DNA of 64,000 nt, taken from contig NZ_JAVDXN010000005.1 in assembly GCF_031457955.1 (NCBI RefSeq), forward strand, positions 62,001 through 126,000, given 5' to 3'. Position 1 is the first letter of the stretch. Each line of letters begins with the position of its first letter. The translations under genes were made by a program, and so were the position numbers. The stretch is from Mixta sp031457955. GTDB taxonomy: Bacteria; Pseudomonadota; Gammaproteobacteria; Enterobacterales; Enterobacteriaceae. Below, in pieces: positions 25,025 to 32,869 of this stretch. The notes beneath the pieces are model-generated. The model ran no database searches. It had not been told where the DNA came from and saw only the letters and a program-made list of their open reading frames with translations.

Positions 25025-25906
25025 ATGAAGTCTGTGCAATGGAAATATGCTGCGCTGTCGTTGGTGATGTTTAGTCCGGCACTGCTGGCAAAAACCGTTA
25101 CCACCGTCGCCAGTTTCTCGGTGCTGGCGGATATGGTTCGGCAGGTTGGCGGCGAGCATGTCAGGGTCACTTCGCTGGTGGGCCGCAACGGCGATCCGCA
25201 TGCGTTTCAGCCCTCGCCCAAAGATAGCCTGGCGCTGAATAAAGCGGATGTGGTGTTTGTTAGCGGACTGGGGCTGGAAGGCTGGATGGATCGTCTGGTT
25301 ACGGCGTCCGGTTATCAGGGCAAAGTGATCACCGCGTCTGACGGTATCAATACTCGCAGCATGGAAGAAGAGGGGCAAAAGATAACCGATCCGCACGCCT
25401 GGAACAGCGCTAAAAACGGGGCGGTCTATGCGCGTAACGTGATGGCGGCGCTTATCGCCGCCGATCCGCAGGACAAAGCTTATTTTGAGCAGCGCGGCAA
25501 CGCCTATATCCAGCAGCTGGAGAAACTGGATGCCTGGGCCAAACAGACTTTTGCCTCGGTGCCGGAAAGCAAGCGTAAAGTGTTAACCAGCCACGATGCG
25601 TTTGGCTATTTCGGCGCGGAATATGGCGTTGATTTCCTGTCGCCGGTGGGGTTTTCCACTGAGGCAGAAGCAAGCGCCAGTGAGGTGGGCAGCCTGATTC
25701 AGCAGCTCAAACAGGAAAAGATTAAAACCTATTTTATTGAGAATCAGACCGATCCGCGCCTGGTGAAACAGATTGCCGCGGCCAGTGACGCGCAGCCGGG
25801 CGGCGAGCTGTATCCAGAAGCGCTCAGTAAAGAAGATGGTCCGGCATCCACTTATGAAGCGGCGTTTAAACATAACGTCGAAACGCTTTACGCCAGTATG
25901 AAATAA
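25025..25906 (+). CDS. zinc/manganese-type periplasmic binding protein
   Basis: 293 residues with a signal peptide (cut likely after LLAKT, ALLA-K). TroA/cluster-9 fold: TTVASFSVLADMVRQVGG, the metal histidines in GDPHAFQPSPKD and DPHAW, SHDAFGYF, and ENQTDPRLVKQIA. The histidine-rich loop typical of ZnuA is absent, as in SitA/AztC-like proteins, so metal preference (Zn versus Mn) is open; the Zur box favours zinc. Last gene of the operon. Confidence 0.88.
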   Translation: MKSVQWKYAALSLVMFSPALLAKTVTTVASFSVLADMVRQVGGEHVRVTSLVGRNGDPHAFQPSPKDSLALNKADVVFVSGLGLEGWMDRLVTASGYQGKVITASDGINTRSMEEEGQKITDPHAWNSAKNGAVYARNVMAALIAADPQDKAYFEQRGNAYIQQLEKLDAWAKQTFASVPESKRKVLTSHDAFGYFGAEYGVDFLSPVGFSTEAEASASEVGSLIQQLKQEKIKTYFIENQTDPRLVKQIAAASDAQPGGELYPEALSKEDGPASTYEAAFKHNVETLYASMK

Positions 25907-25916
25907 TCGCCGGATG

Positions 25917-25946
25917 CAGAGAGAAGGCCGCCTGGCTTCCTCTCTG
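25917..25946 (+). terminator. possible terminator of the metal ABC operon
   Basis: CAGAGAGAAG pairs imperfectly with CTTCCTCTCTG (one bulge) 10 bp after the stop codon. No clear T run. Confidence 0.35.
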
Positions 25947-26037
25947 TTACCTGTCCCTTTCTCAGTACATCCATTTCACCCGTTAATCAATTGGCTTGTA
26001 ACCCGGCTATCGTCCTGATTCATCGCGGCAAAAAGCG

Positions 26038-26091
26038 GCACGATGGCTTTCACGCCCAGGCGACGCACGATGGCTTTCACGCCCAGGCGAC
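26038..26091. repeat. 27-bp perfect tandem duplication
   Basis: GCACGATGGCTTTCACGCCC followed by AGGCGAC occurs twice head to tail (26038-26064 and 26065-26091) without mismatch, in the 340-bp gap before the PTS gene. The gap holds no other recognisable element apart from the two operators below. Confidence 0.85.
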
Positions 26092-26172
26092 GGATGATTT
26101 GTCGCGCCGGGCGCCGTGCTGAATCGATCCCCTTCTGAGCAAGAAAACTGCGAGGCGATGCACAATTCCTTT

Positions 26173-26222
26173 TGAAACCGGTTGCAGGTGCAAGGGGCGA
26201 TGTTAGGCTGAAACCGGTTTCA
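26173..26222. promoter_or_regulatory. two AscG-type LacI-family operators
   Basis: TGAAACCGGTTGCA (26173-26186) and the perfect palindrome TGAAACCGGTTTCA (26209-26222), 36 bp centre to centre. The latter is the site described for E. coli AscG. They precede the PTS start by 25 bp, fitting repression by the AscG-like protein encoded downstream. Confidence 0.75.
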
Positions 26223-26246
26223 ACTACTGAGCGGCAGGGAATCACC

Positions 26247-28217
26247 ATGGGAAAGATAAGAGATTATTCTAAATTAGCCTCTGATATTCTGAATGAAACA
26301 GGCGGCGAAGCGAACCTGATCGGCTTCACGCGCTGTGCGACGCGCCTGCGGTTGGTGCTGAAAGAGGTGCCCGCTAACGCCATCGAAAAGGTCAAACAGC
26401 TGGCGGGCGTGATCACCGTCGTGGTGAGCGGCGGTCAGTTTCAGGTGGTGATCGGCACCCACGTCGCCGATGTTTACGACGCCCTTGCCGCGCTCGTCGA
26501 TCCCGATAAGCTGCAAAACAGTAATGAGAAAAAACGCTTTTTTGATACGGTGATCGCCACCATGTCTGCCGTGTTTGCGCCGATTATCTATGTGCTGGCG
26601 GCGGCGGGAATACTGCAGGGAATTTTAATTACCGTTAACTGGTTTCTGCCGTCGTTTCAGCAAACCGGCGCCTTTAGCGTGCTTAACTTTATCTCCTGGA
26701 CGCCTTTTGCCTTCCTGCCGGTGTTTATCGCCGTTACCGCCGCTAAGTTTTTCAAGTGCAATATGTTTATCGCGCTGTTTTGCTGCTGCGCGCTGATCAA
26801 TCCAGAATGGGCGGTAATTGCCGCGCAGATCGCCAAAGGCGATGCGGTAACCTTCTTCTCTCTGCCGCTGGCGCAAACGGTGTACACCTCATCGGTGCTG
26901 CCGCCGCTGTTCCTGGTGCTGGGCCTCTCGTACCTGGAGCGCTTTGTGGAACGCAAGCTGCCGCAGGTGATCGCGCCGCTGTTTACGCCGCTGATTTGCG
27001 CGGTGATTATGGTTCCGCTGACGCTGGTGCTGATTGGACCGGTGACGTCCGGGCTGGCTAACGGCATTGCGTGGGGCTACAACTGGCTGTTTGATACCGC
27101 GCCCGCGCTGGCGGCAGCGGTGATTGGCGGCGTATGGCAGGTCATCGTGATCTTTGGCGTTCACTGGGGTATTACGCCGGTGGTGATGGCAAACTTTGAT
27201 CTGCACGGGCGCGATTCATTTCAGGCCTTTCAGACCATGGCAGTGGTCGGACAGATGGCGGCCGCCTTTGCCTGTGCGCTAAAAGCAAAGCAGCGCGGTT
27301 TTAAAACCGTGGCTTATTCTGCTGGCCTGACCGGCGTGTTCGGCATTACTGAACCGGCGATTTATGGCGTTACGCTGAAGCTGAAAAAGCCCTTTATCTG
27401 TGGCTGTATCGGCGGCGCAATCGGGGCGATTGTCACCAGCCTGTTCGGTAGCTATTACTACGCCTATGCCGGTCTGCCTGGCCTGTTAACCATTGTGAAC
27501 GCCATCAGCCCGGAAAATCCGATGTCATTTATCGGTGAAGTCACCGGCGTGCTGGTGACGCTGGTGGTGACCTTTGTGCTGGTTTTTGTGGTGGGCTTTA
27601 AAGAGCCGGAAGCCAAAGCGGATGAGACCCGCGCCGCGCCGGGAACGGCTGGCTCCACCGGCGCAGGCAGCGCCGCGCCCAATGCAGCTGCTTTTAATAA
27701 CGCCGCCGCAAACAGCGTTTCTCAGCATGGGAATGCGGACAATAGCGTCACGTCAACGGCGGTTGCCGCCTTAACCCTGATGAGTCCGGTGGCGGGCAAA
27801 GCGCTCCCGCTGGCGCAGGTGAGCGATGAAACGTTCTCCGGCGGTCTGCTGGGCGACGGCATCGCTATTGTTCCCGAAGAAGATATTATTCGCGCGCCCT
27901 GCGATGCCGAAGTCGCGACCACGGTGGACAGTCACCATGCCGTTGGCTTGCTGTGTGCTAACGGCGCAGAGCTGCTGATCCACGTTGGCCTGGATACGGT
28001 CAAACTCGGCGGCCAGCACTTTTCTACGCTGGTTAAAGTGGGGGATAAGATCTCCGCAGGCACGCCGCTGATTCAATTTCAGCGCCGCGAGGTGATCAAT
28101 GCGGGTTATGACATCACCACGCCGTTTCTGGTGATAAATAGCGAGGAGTACCAGATGACCAAATATATTGATCACGGCGCCATCGCTTCCGGCGCGCCGG
28201 TGATGGCGATTGGCTAA
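26247..28217 (+). CDS. BglF-like beta-glucoside PTS permease EIIBCA
   Basis: 656 residues. Order: EIIB (phosphorylated C30 in GFTRCATRLR), EIIC membrane domain with about 8-10 segments (HWGITPVVMANFD, FGITEPAIYGV), an alanine/asparagine-rich linker of about 55 residues (near 475-530), then EIIA with phosphohistidine H579 (ELLIHVGLDTVKLGG). Like E. coli BglF and unlike AscF, it carries its own EIIA. The start is 26247 (AGGGA before it). Substrate probably an aryl- or alkyl-beta-glucoside; no phospho-beta-glucosidase gene is adjacent. Confidence 0.88.
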   Translation: MGKIRDYSKLASDILNETGGEANLIGFTRCATRLRLVLKEVPANAIEKVKQLAGVITVVVSGGQFQVVIGTHVADVYDALAALVDPDKLQNSNEKKRFFDTVIATMSAVFAPIIYVLAAAGILQGILITVNWFLPSFQQTGAFSVLNFISWTPFAFLPVFIAVTAAKFFKCNMFIALFCCCALINPEWAVIAAQIAKGDAVTFFSLPLAQTVYTSSVLPPLFLVLGLSYLERFVERKLPQVIAPLFTPLICAVIMVPLTLVLIGPVTSGLANGIAWGYNWLFDTAPALAAAVIGGVWQVIVIFGVHWGITPVVMANFDLHGRDSFQAFQTMAVVGQMAAAFACALKAKQRGFKTVAYSAGLTGVFGITEPAIYGVTLKLKKPFICGCIGGAIGAIVTSLFGSYYYAYAGLPGLLTIVNAISPENPMSFIGEVTGVLVTLVVTFVLVFVVGFKEPEAKADETRAAPGTAGSTGAGSAAPNAAAFNNAAANSVSQHGNADNSVTSTAVAALTLMSPVAGKALPLAQVSDETFSGGLLGDGIAIVPEEDIIRAPCDAEVATTVDSHHAVGLLCANGAELLIHVGLDTVKLGGQHFSTLVKVGDKISAGTPLIQFQRREVINAGYDITTPFLVINSEEYQMTKYIDHGAIASGAPVMAIG

Positions 28218-28222
28218 CAGGC

Positions 28223-28249
28223 AAAAGGGTTCGGAAGAACCCTTTTTTT
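28223..28249 (+). terminator. terminator after the PTS gene
   Basis: AAAAGGGTTC-GGAA-GAACCCTTTT followed by further T: a perfect 10-bp stem 5 bp after the stop codon. Confidence 0.9.
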
Positions 28250-28350
28250 ATCGCCGACAACGTTATTCGGCCCGCTGATCTTTACGATATACTAGCGCTG
28301 TTTTAGCCGCTCCTGGTGGGGGGATCGTTCTGTCTATAAGCGAGGCTGTA

Positions 28351-29331
28351 ATGGTGACAATGCTGGACGTTGCGCGCTGTGCCGGGGTATCGAAATCCAC
28401 GGTGTCGCGCGTATTAAATGGTAAAAACGTCGTCAGGGAAGAGGTGAAGGCGCTGGTGTATAAAGCGATTGCCGAGACGGGCTATCGTCCTAATCTGCTG
28501 GCGCAGCAGCTGGCCACGCAAAAAAGCAGCATGATCGGCCTGGTGATTACCAATGAAGTCTATAACGGGCCTTTTTTCTCCACGCTGGTGTATAACGCCG
28601 CGAAGTTCTGCGAGCAGCATGACCACCGGCTTATTTTTGCCGACGGCAAACATTCTGCCGACGAAGAGATCAACGCTATCGATTTCCTGGTGCGGATGAA
28701 ATGCGCCGGCATCATGGTTTACGCCCGTCACACCTCGCAGGCGCAGCTGGAAAAAATCATTAATGAAAGCCCGGTGCCGGTGATGATCCTGAACCAGCGG
28801 CTGACCGTTCGTCCTGACCGCAATATTTTTATCGATCACTATCGCGGCGGCGAAATCATGATGGATTACCTGCTGAGCCAGGGACACCAGCGCGTCGCCT
28901 ATATCAGCGGCAAAATGCCGTCGCCCAGCAACACCGCGCGTCAGCAGGCCTGGCAGGATAAAACCCGCGTTGCGAGCGCCGCGCTGCTTGCGCAGGGCGA
29001 CTGGAGCATGGAGAGCGGTTATCAGGCCGCGCTGAAGCTGATTGACAGCGCAGCGCCATTTACCGCCATTCTGGCCGCGAACGATGACATGGCGCTGGGC
29101 GCAATCAGGGCGTTGAAAGATCGTGGTCTACGGGTGCCGCAGGATATCTCGGTCGCCGGATTTGATAACGCCAATATCGGTCACTATTTTTCCCCGGCGT
29201 TGACCACGCTGGATACGCCGATTGAGCAAATGATCCAGTGCGCAGTGGAAAGGATCCTTGACGGCTCTAAACAGACGCAGGCGGCGCTCACCGGCACGCT
29301 GGTGAGGCGTGAATCGGTAAGCGCTCGTTAA
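28351..29331 (+). CDS. AscG-like LacI-family repressor
   Basis: 326 residues. N-terminal LacI helix-turn-helix (MLDVARCAGVSKSTVSRVLNG) and hinge, then the periplasmic-binding-like core (GLVITNEVYNGPFFS, ADGKHSADEE, ILAANDDMALGAIRAL, PQDISVAGFDN). The N-terminus and the ADGKHSAEEE-type block resemble E. coli AscG. Inferred to bind the TGAAACCGGTTTCA operators upstream of the PTS gene. GAGG precedes the ATG. Own promoter likely, since a strong terminator separates it from the PTS gene. Confidence 0.88.
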   Translation: MVTMLDVARCAGVSKSTVSRVLNGKNVVREEVKALVYKAIAETGYRPNLLAQQLATQKSSMIGLVITNEVYNGPFFSTLVYNAAKFCEQHDHRLIFADGKHSADEEINAIDFLVRMKCAGIMVYARHTSQAQLEKIINESPVPVMILNQRLTVRPDRNIFIDHYRGGEIMMDYLLSQGHQRVAYISGKMPSPSNTARQQAWQDKTRVASAALLAQGDWSMESGYQAALKLIDSAAPFTAILAANDDMALGAIRALKDRGLRVPQDISVAGFDNANIGHYFSPALTTLDTPIEQMIQCAVERILDGSKQTQAALTGTLVRRESVSAR

Positions 29332-29343
29332 TCACGTTATCAG

Positions 29344-30312
29344 TCAGAGCCAACCGGCGCGTTTCAGCCGTCGCCAAAGCACCAGGCAGACAAACAGCGT
29401 GCCGAAAATGGCAATCGGATAGCCGTAGGGGGAATGGATTTCTGGCATGCTCTCAAAGTTCATGCCGTACATGCTGAAAATCACCGTGGGGATTACCAGG
29501 ATTGCGCCCCAGCCCGCCAGTTTCTTCACCACTTCGTTTTGCTGTACGGTCACCAGCGCCAGGTTAACATGCATGGCGTTGGTCAGGATCTCGCGCATAT
29601 CGTCGGTATCGGTAACCACGTGGTGCGCATGGTCCTGCACGTCGCGGATATAGGCGCGCAGCGGTTTGGGAATAATATTTTCATGCAGACGAAGCAGCTG
29701 GCTACATATCTCGTCCACCGGCATCGCCGCGTTACGTAACGCTAGCAGCTGCCGCCGCAGCATATAGACTTCCTGCACCGACTGGCGGTCGAATTCGGTG
29801 CGGAACATCGCGCCTTCCAGCTCGTTGATGCGCCCGCCAAGCGCGGCGGTGATGTTGCTGTAGTTATCCACGATAAAGTCAAAAATGCAGTAAAGCGGAA
29901 AGCCAACCCCTTTGCTCAGCATTTCCGTCCGCTCTTCCGCACGCAGGCGGATCGGCGCGTAGCTGTCTGAAGCGCCGTGACGCACGGTAATCAGGAATTT
30001 TTCGCTGACAAAAAAGTGGGTTTCGCCAAACTCGATGCGGTTCTCTTCGGTGAGATGCGCCGTTTTCAGCACAATAAACAGCGATTCGCCATATTGTTCA
30101 ATCTTGGGGCGCTGATGTGCGGTCAGGGCATCTTCAATCGCCAGCTCATGCAGACCGAATTCCTCCTGCATCTTTTTCATAAACGGCGGATCGGGCTGAT
30201 AAAGCCCCAGCCAGATAAACGTATCCGGGTCATCAATCACGTTGCTGATATTCTCGGGATCAATGACTTCTCCCCGCTCTCCGTTGCGATAAACGATACT
30301 GTTCACCACCAT
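29344..30312 (-). CDS. CorA-family divalent-cation transporter
   Basis: 322 residues: soluble N-terminal alpha/beta domain, a long helix (residues about 170-270), and two C-terminal membrane segments with the selectivity motif YGMN between them (SMYGMNFESMPE). The length and the GMN motif define the CorA Mg/Co/Ni channel family; it is not the canonical enterobacterial CorA, so transported ion is not certain. The gene ends 12 bp from the convergent LacI-family gene. GGGAG lies rather far (about 14 bp) before the ATG. Confidence 0.88.
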   Translation of the reverse strand: MVVNSIVYRNGERGEVIDPENISNVIDDPDTFIWLGLYQPDPPFMKKMQEEFGLHELAIEDALTAHQRPKIEQYGESLFIVLKTAHLTEENRIEFGETHFFVSEKFLITVRHGASDSYAPIRLRAEERTEMLSKGVGFPLYCIFDFIVDNYSNITAALGGRINELEGAMFRTEFDRQSVQEVYMLRRQLLALRNAAMPVDEICSQLLRLHENIIPKPLRAYIRDVQDHAHHVVTDTDDMREILTNAMHVNLALVTVQQNEVVKKLAGWGAILVIPTVIFSMYGMNFESMPEIHSPYGYPIAIFGTLFVCLVLWRRLKRAGWL

Positions 30313-30503
30313 AGCTTATGTCGCTCCCTTTATTTATGGGTTTCTTCCCCGATAAAGGGTAGTCGTTATTGTCAGCGCAGCTAAAGAAATTCTGGAAAAT
30401 CACCTGCTTCGGGTCGAACGCTGGGAAACATTAACCGCTCTGAATTAACATAGCTTACCGCCGACATTCGGCTTTCGTGCATTATCGATTTATGGAGTTG
30501 TTT

Positions 30504-30725
30504 ATGGCTGTTGTAGCAGATAAAACATCATCACCTGTTTTAGCTTCAGATGAGTGGGTTCGCATTGGACAGTGGTCAACGCTGTTACGTGAGCTGCTGA
30601 AAGGAAAAGGAGAGATGTGGAGCGCGGCTGATGAAAAACTGTTTATTCAACTGCAGAGCGCGTTGCTGGCTATGGATAATAACGATGTGGCGAGCATTGA
30701 AAGCGTAACGCCGGAAACCTATTAA
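30504..30725 (+). CDS. small conserved-looking hypothetical protein
   Basis: 73 residues from ATG 30504, chosen because TGGAG precedes it by 7 bp; earlier in-frame ATGs at 30477 and 30492 exist. Mostly helical, soluble, acidic (EWVRIGQWSTLLRELLKGKGEMW; AADEKLFIQLQSALLAMDNND). No family recognised. Flanked by corA (divergent, 191 bp with no visible element) and by dbpA (convergent). Confidence 0.55.
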   Translation: MAVVADKTSSPVLASDEWVRIGQWSTLLRELLKGKGEMWSAADEKLFIQLQSALLAMDNNDVASIESVTPETY

Positions 30726-30734
30726 TGATAAGCG

Positions 30735-30764
30735 GGCGCGCTTTCCGCGAACAGAAAGCGCGCC
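30735..30764. terminator. bidirectional hairpin between convergent genes
   Basis: GGCGCGCTTTC and GAAAGCGCGCC form a perfect 11-bp stem with an 8-base loop in the 47-bp gap between the small gene and dbpA. No T run on either side. Confidence 0.6.
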
Positions 30765-30772
30765 GCATACGG

Positions 30773-32152
30773 TTACTTCAGCAGAATGGCGCGGCAGCTT
30801 TTGCCTTTGATCTTGCCCTGTTTGAGCTTAATCAACGCCGCTTTCGCCTGGTCAGCCGCGATCGCCACATAGGCGTGCGTCGGGGTCAAATCAATCTTAC
30901 CAATCAGATCGGCACTGAATCCCGCTTCGCCAGTGAGCGCGCCGAGAATATCACCCGGACGGATTTTCGCCTTACGGCCGCCGTCGATACAGAGCGTCAT
31001 CATCGCCGCAGGCAGCGCCTGTTGCGGCTGATTTTTCAGCGCAGCGGAAGAGACCCAGTTCAGCGTCTGCTGCAAAAAGTCCTCCAGCGCGTGCGCGCGC
31101 ACCATCTCATCCGGCGCAACAAAGCTTACCGCCGTGCCCTGTTCACCCGCGCGTGCGGTACGGCCGATACGGTGAACATGCACTTCCGGATCAAACGAGA
31201 GCTGATAGTTCACCACCATCGCCAGCGCTTTGATATCCAGTCCGCGCGCGGCGACGTCGGTTGCCACCAGCACCCGGCAGCTACCGTTGGCAAAGCGGAT
31301 CAGCACCCGGTCGCGGTCGCGCTGTTCCAGATCGCCATGCAGCGCCAGCGCGCTGATGTTGCTGTTCTCCAGCGCGGCGGCGATATCATCACATTCGCGT
31401 TTGGTATTGCAGAACACCACGCAGGAGGCGGGCTGCTGCTGGCTGAGCAGCGCAATCAGCAGGGTTAATTTTTCCCGGCTGCTCGCTTCATAGAAATATT
31501 GCTCAATAGTTGGCAGCTCGGTGACATCTTCCGTGGCGATAGAGAGCGCATCGCGTTGAAAACGCTTGCTGATAGCGATGATGCCGTGCGGCCAGGTAGC
31601 GGAAAACAGCAGCGTCTGACGCTGCGGCGGCGTATGGCTGACAATCACTTCCATATCTTCCAGGAAGCCCATTTCCAGCATCCGGTCAGCTTCATCCAGC
31701 ACCAGCGAACGCAGCTGAGAAAGATCCAGCGTTTCACGCTTCAGGTGATCGAGAATACGGCCCGGCGTCCCTACCACGATATGCGGCGCATGAACCAGCG
31801 AATCGCGCTGGGCAGCAACCGGCTGGCCGCCGCACAGCGTCAGAATTTTAATATTACGCGTAAAGCGCGCCAGACGACGCAGCTCATTGCTGACCTGTTC
31901 CGCCAGCTCGCGCGTCGGACACAGCACCAGCGACTGCGTCTGATATTGCGCGGTATCAATATGTTGCAGGATGCCCAGCCCAAACGCGGCGGTCTTGCCG
32001 CTGCCGGTTTTTGCCTGGGCGCGCACGTCGCGACCGTCAAGAATGGCGGGCAGGGCGGCGGCCTGAATGGGCGTCATGGCGTCGAAGCCCATTTCGCGCA
32101 GGTTATCGAGCTGGCTGGCGGGCAGTTGCGTCAGGGTGGAAAAAGCAGTCAC
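30773..32152 (-). CDS. dbpA: ATP-dependent RNA helicase DbpA
   Basis: 459 residues (E. coli DbpA 457). DEAD-box motifs in order: Q motif (GFDAMTPIQAAALP), I AKTGSGKT, Ia PTRELAEQ, Ib TPGRI, II DEAD, III SAT, then VVFCNTKREC, VLVATDVAARGLDI and HRIGRTARAG. The C-terminal 75 residues (GGRKAKIRPGDILGALTGEAGF) are the 23S rRNA hairpin-92 binding domain specific to DbpA. Functions in 50S subunit maturation. Confidence 0.95.
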   Translation of the reverse strand: MTAFSTLTQLPASQLDNLREMGFDAMTPIQAAALPAILDGRDVRAQAKTGSGKTAAFGLGILQHIDTAQYQTQSLVLCPTRELAEQVSNELRRLARFTRNIKILTLCGGQPVAAQRDSLVHAPHIVVGTPGRILDHLKRETLDLSQLRSLVLDEADRMLEMGFLEDMEVIVSHTPPQRQTLLFSATWPHGIIAISKRFQRDALSIATEDVTELPTIEQYFYEASSREKLTLLIALLSQQQPASCVVFCNTKRECDDIAAALENSNISALALHGDLEQRDRDRVLIRFANGSCRVLVATDVAARGLDIKALAMVVNYQLSFDPEVHVHRIGRTARAGEQGTAVSFVAPDEMVRAHALEDFLQQTLNWVSSAALKNQPQQALPAAMMTLCIDGGRKAKIRPGDILGALTGEAGFSADLIGKIDLTPTHAYVAIAADQAKAALIKLKQGKIKGKSCRAILLK

Positions 32153-32274
32153 GGGAAAATCTCTAATCAGGCGGGTTTGCGGCGCTCAGTTTAACAGAAG
32201 TTGAGCGGGCCGACAGTAAAAGGCACGTTCAGGTTGCGCCTGCTGGTATAAAATTTCCGCAGCGGTAGAGCATT

Positions 32275-32304
32275 GTCACTGCGACAAATCGTTGTCAAAG
32301 CGAC
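32275..32304. promoter_or_regulatory. two NorR-type enhancer sites upstream of yeaR
   Basis: TTGTCACTGCGACAA (core 32275-32285) and TTGTCAAAGCGACAC (core 32294-32304) both fit GT-N7-AC, the NorR core, in the wider form TTGT-N7-ACA shared with all three sites in the norV-norR gap. They lie 85-105 bp upstream of the yeaR sigma54 promoter. Confidence 0.65.
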
Positions 32305-32352
32305 ACTGTTCGGGCGCGTCTTTTTCACAATCTGGCGTAACGGATAATTACG

Positions 32353-32365
32353 TAAGTCATTGATA
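32353..32365 (-). promoter_or_regulatory. IHF consensus site
   Basis: On the minus strand TATCAATGACTTA matches WATCAA-N4-TTR at every position, between the NorR-type sites and the sigma54 promoter, where a DNA bend is expected. Confidence 0.55.
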
Positions 32366-32384
32366 AATAGATTTTAAAATAAGC

Positions 32385-32400
32385 TGGCACGGTGGTTGCA
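32385..32400 (+). promoter_or_regulatory. sigma54 promoter of yeaR
   Basis: TGGCACGGTGGTTGCA matches the full consensus TGGCACG-N4-TTGCA without mismatch, 49 bp before the yeaR start. Confidence 0.85.
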
Positions 32401-32448
32401 ATAGAAAGATTAACCAAAGATTAAATGAAAAAATAAGAGGATTTCATC

Positions 32449-32808
32449 ATGGCACATCGCATTCCTGAACATTTCGTACATACCCGTTCCACGCCTTTCT
32501 GGAACAAAGAGAGCGTGCCGCGCGCGCTGCTGACGCACCATAACACCAAAAAAGGCGTTTATGGCCGTCTCTCTGTGATGCGGGGCGCAGTGAAATATTA
32601 TGGTTTCCCAAATGAACATGACGAAACGCCGGAAATCGAAGTGGTCATCGAGGCGGGGCATTTCGGCATTAGCCCACCGGAATACTGGCATCACGTGGAA
32701 TTGCTGACTGACGATACCTATTTCAATATCGATTTCTTTGCCGACCCGGCAGAAGAGTTGCAGGGCAAAGGCATGGGGCAGGTCGTGAACACCAACAAAG
32801 GTGCATAA
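32449..32808 (+). CDS. yeaR: YeaR-like DUF1971 protein
   Basis: 119 residues, one small beta-barrel (cupin-like) domain of the DUF1971/TehB-N family; HTRSTPFWNKE, YGRLSVMRGAVKYYGF, SPPEYWHHVELLTDDTYFNIDFF match E. coli YeaR closely. E. coli yeaR-yoaG is induced by nitrate, nitrite and NO through NarL and NsrR; biochemical function is unknown. Here the promoter looks NorR/sigma54 controlled. AGAGGA precedes the ATG. No yoaG follows. Confidence 0.85.
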   Translation: MAHRIPEHFVHTRSTPFWNKESVPRALLTHHNTKKGVYGRLSVMRGAVKYYGFPNEHDETPEIEVVIEAGHFGISPPEYWHHVELLTDDTYFNIDFFADPAEELQGKGMGQVVNTNKGA

Positions 32809-32821
32809 TGGTTTAAGCCTG

Positions 32822-32857
32822 GCGCTTCGGCAGCAGCATTATTGCCTGCCGAAGCGC
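32822..32857. terminator. hairpin between yeaR and convergent binding-protein gene
   Basis: GCGCTTCGGCAG and CTGCCGAAGCGC form a perfect 12-bp stem with a 12-base loop; no T run on either strand, so efficiency is uncertain. Confidence 0.6.
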
Positions 32858-32869
32858 ACGCGTTCAGAC

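Noticed and set aside
25976..26248. 90-codon minus-strand frame before the PTS gene
   Set aside because: Covers both AscG operators and the 27-bp duplication, has no Shine-Dalgarno and no recognisable similarity; treated as non-coding.
30725..31468. 247-codon open frame on the plus strand
   Set aside because: Antisense to the C-terminal half of dbpA; Arg/Gln/His-rich translation without domains.
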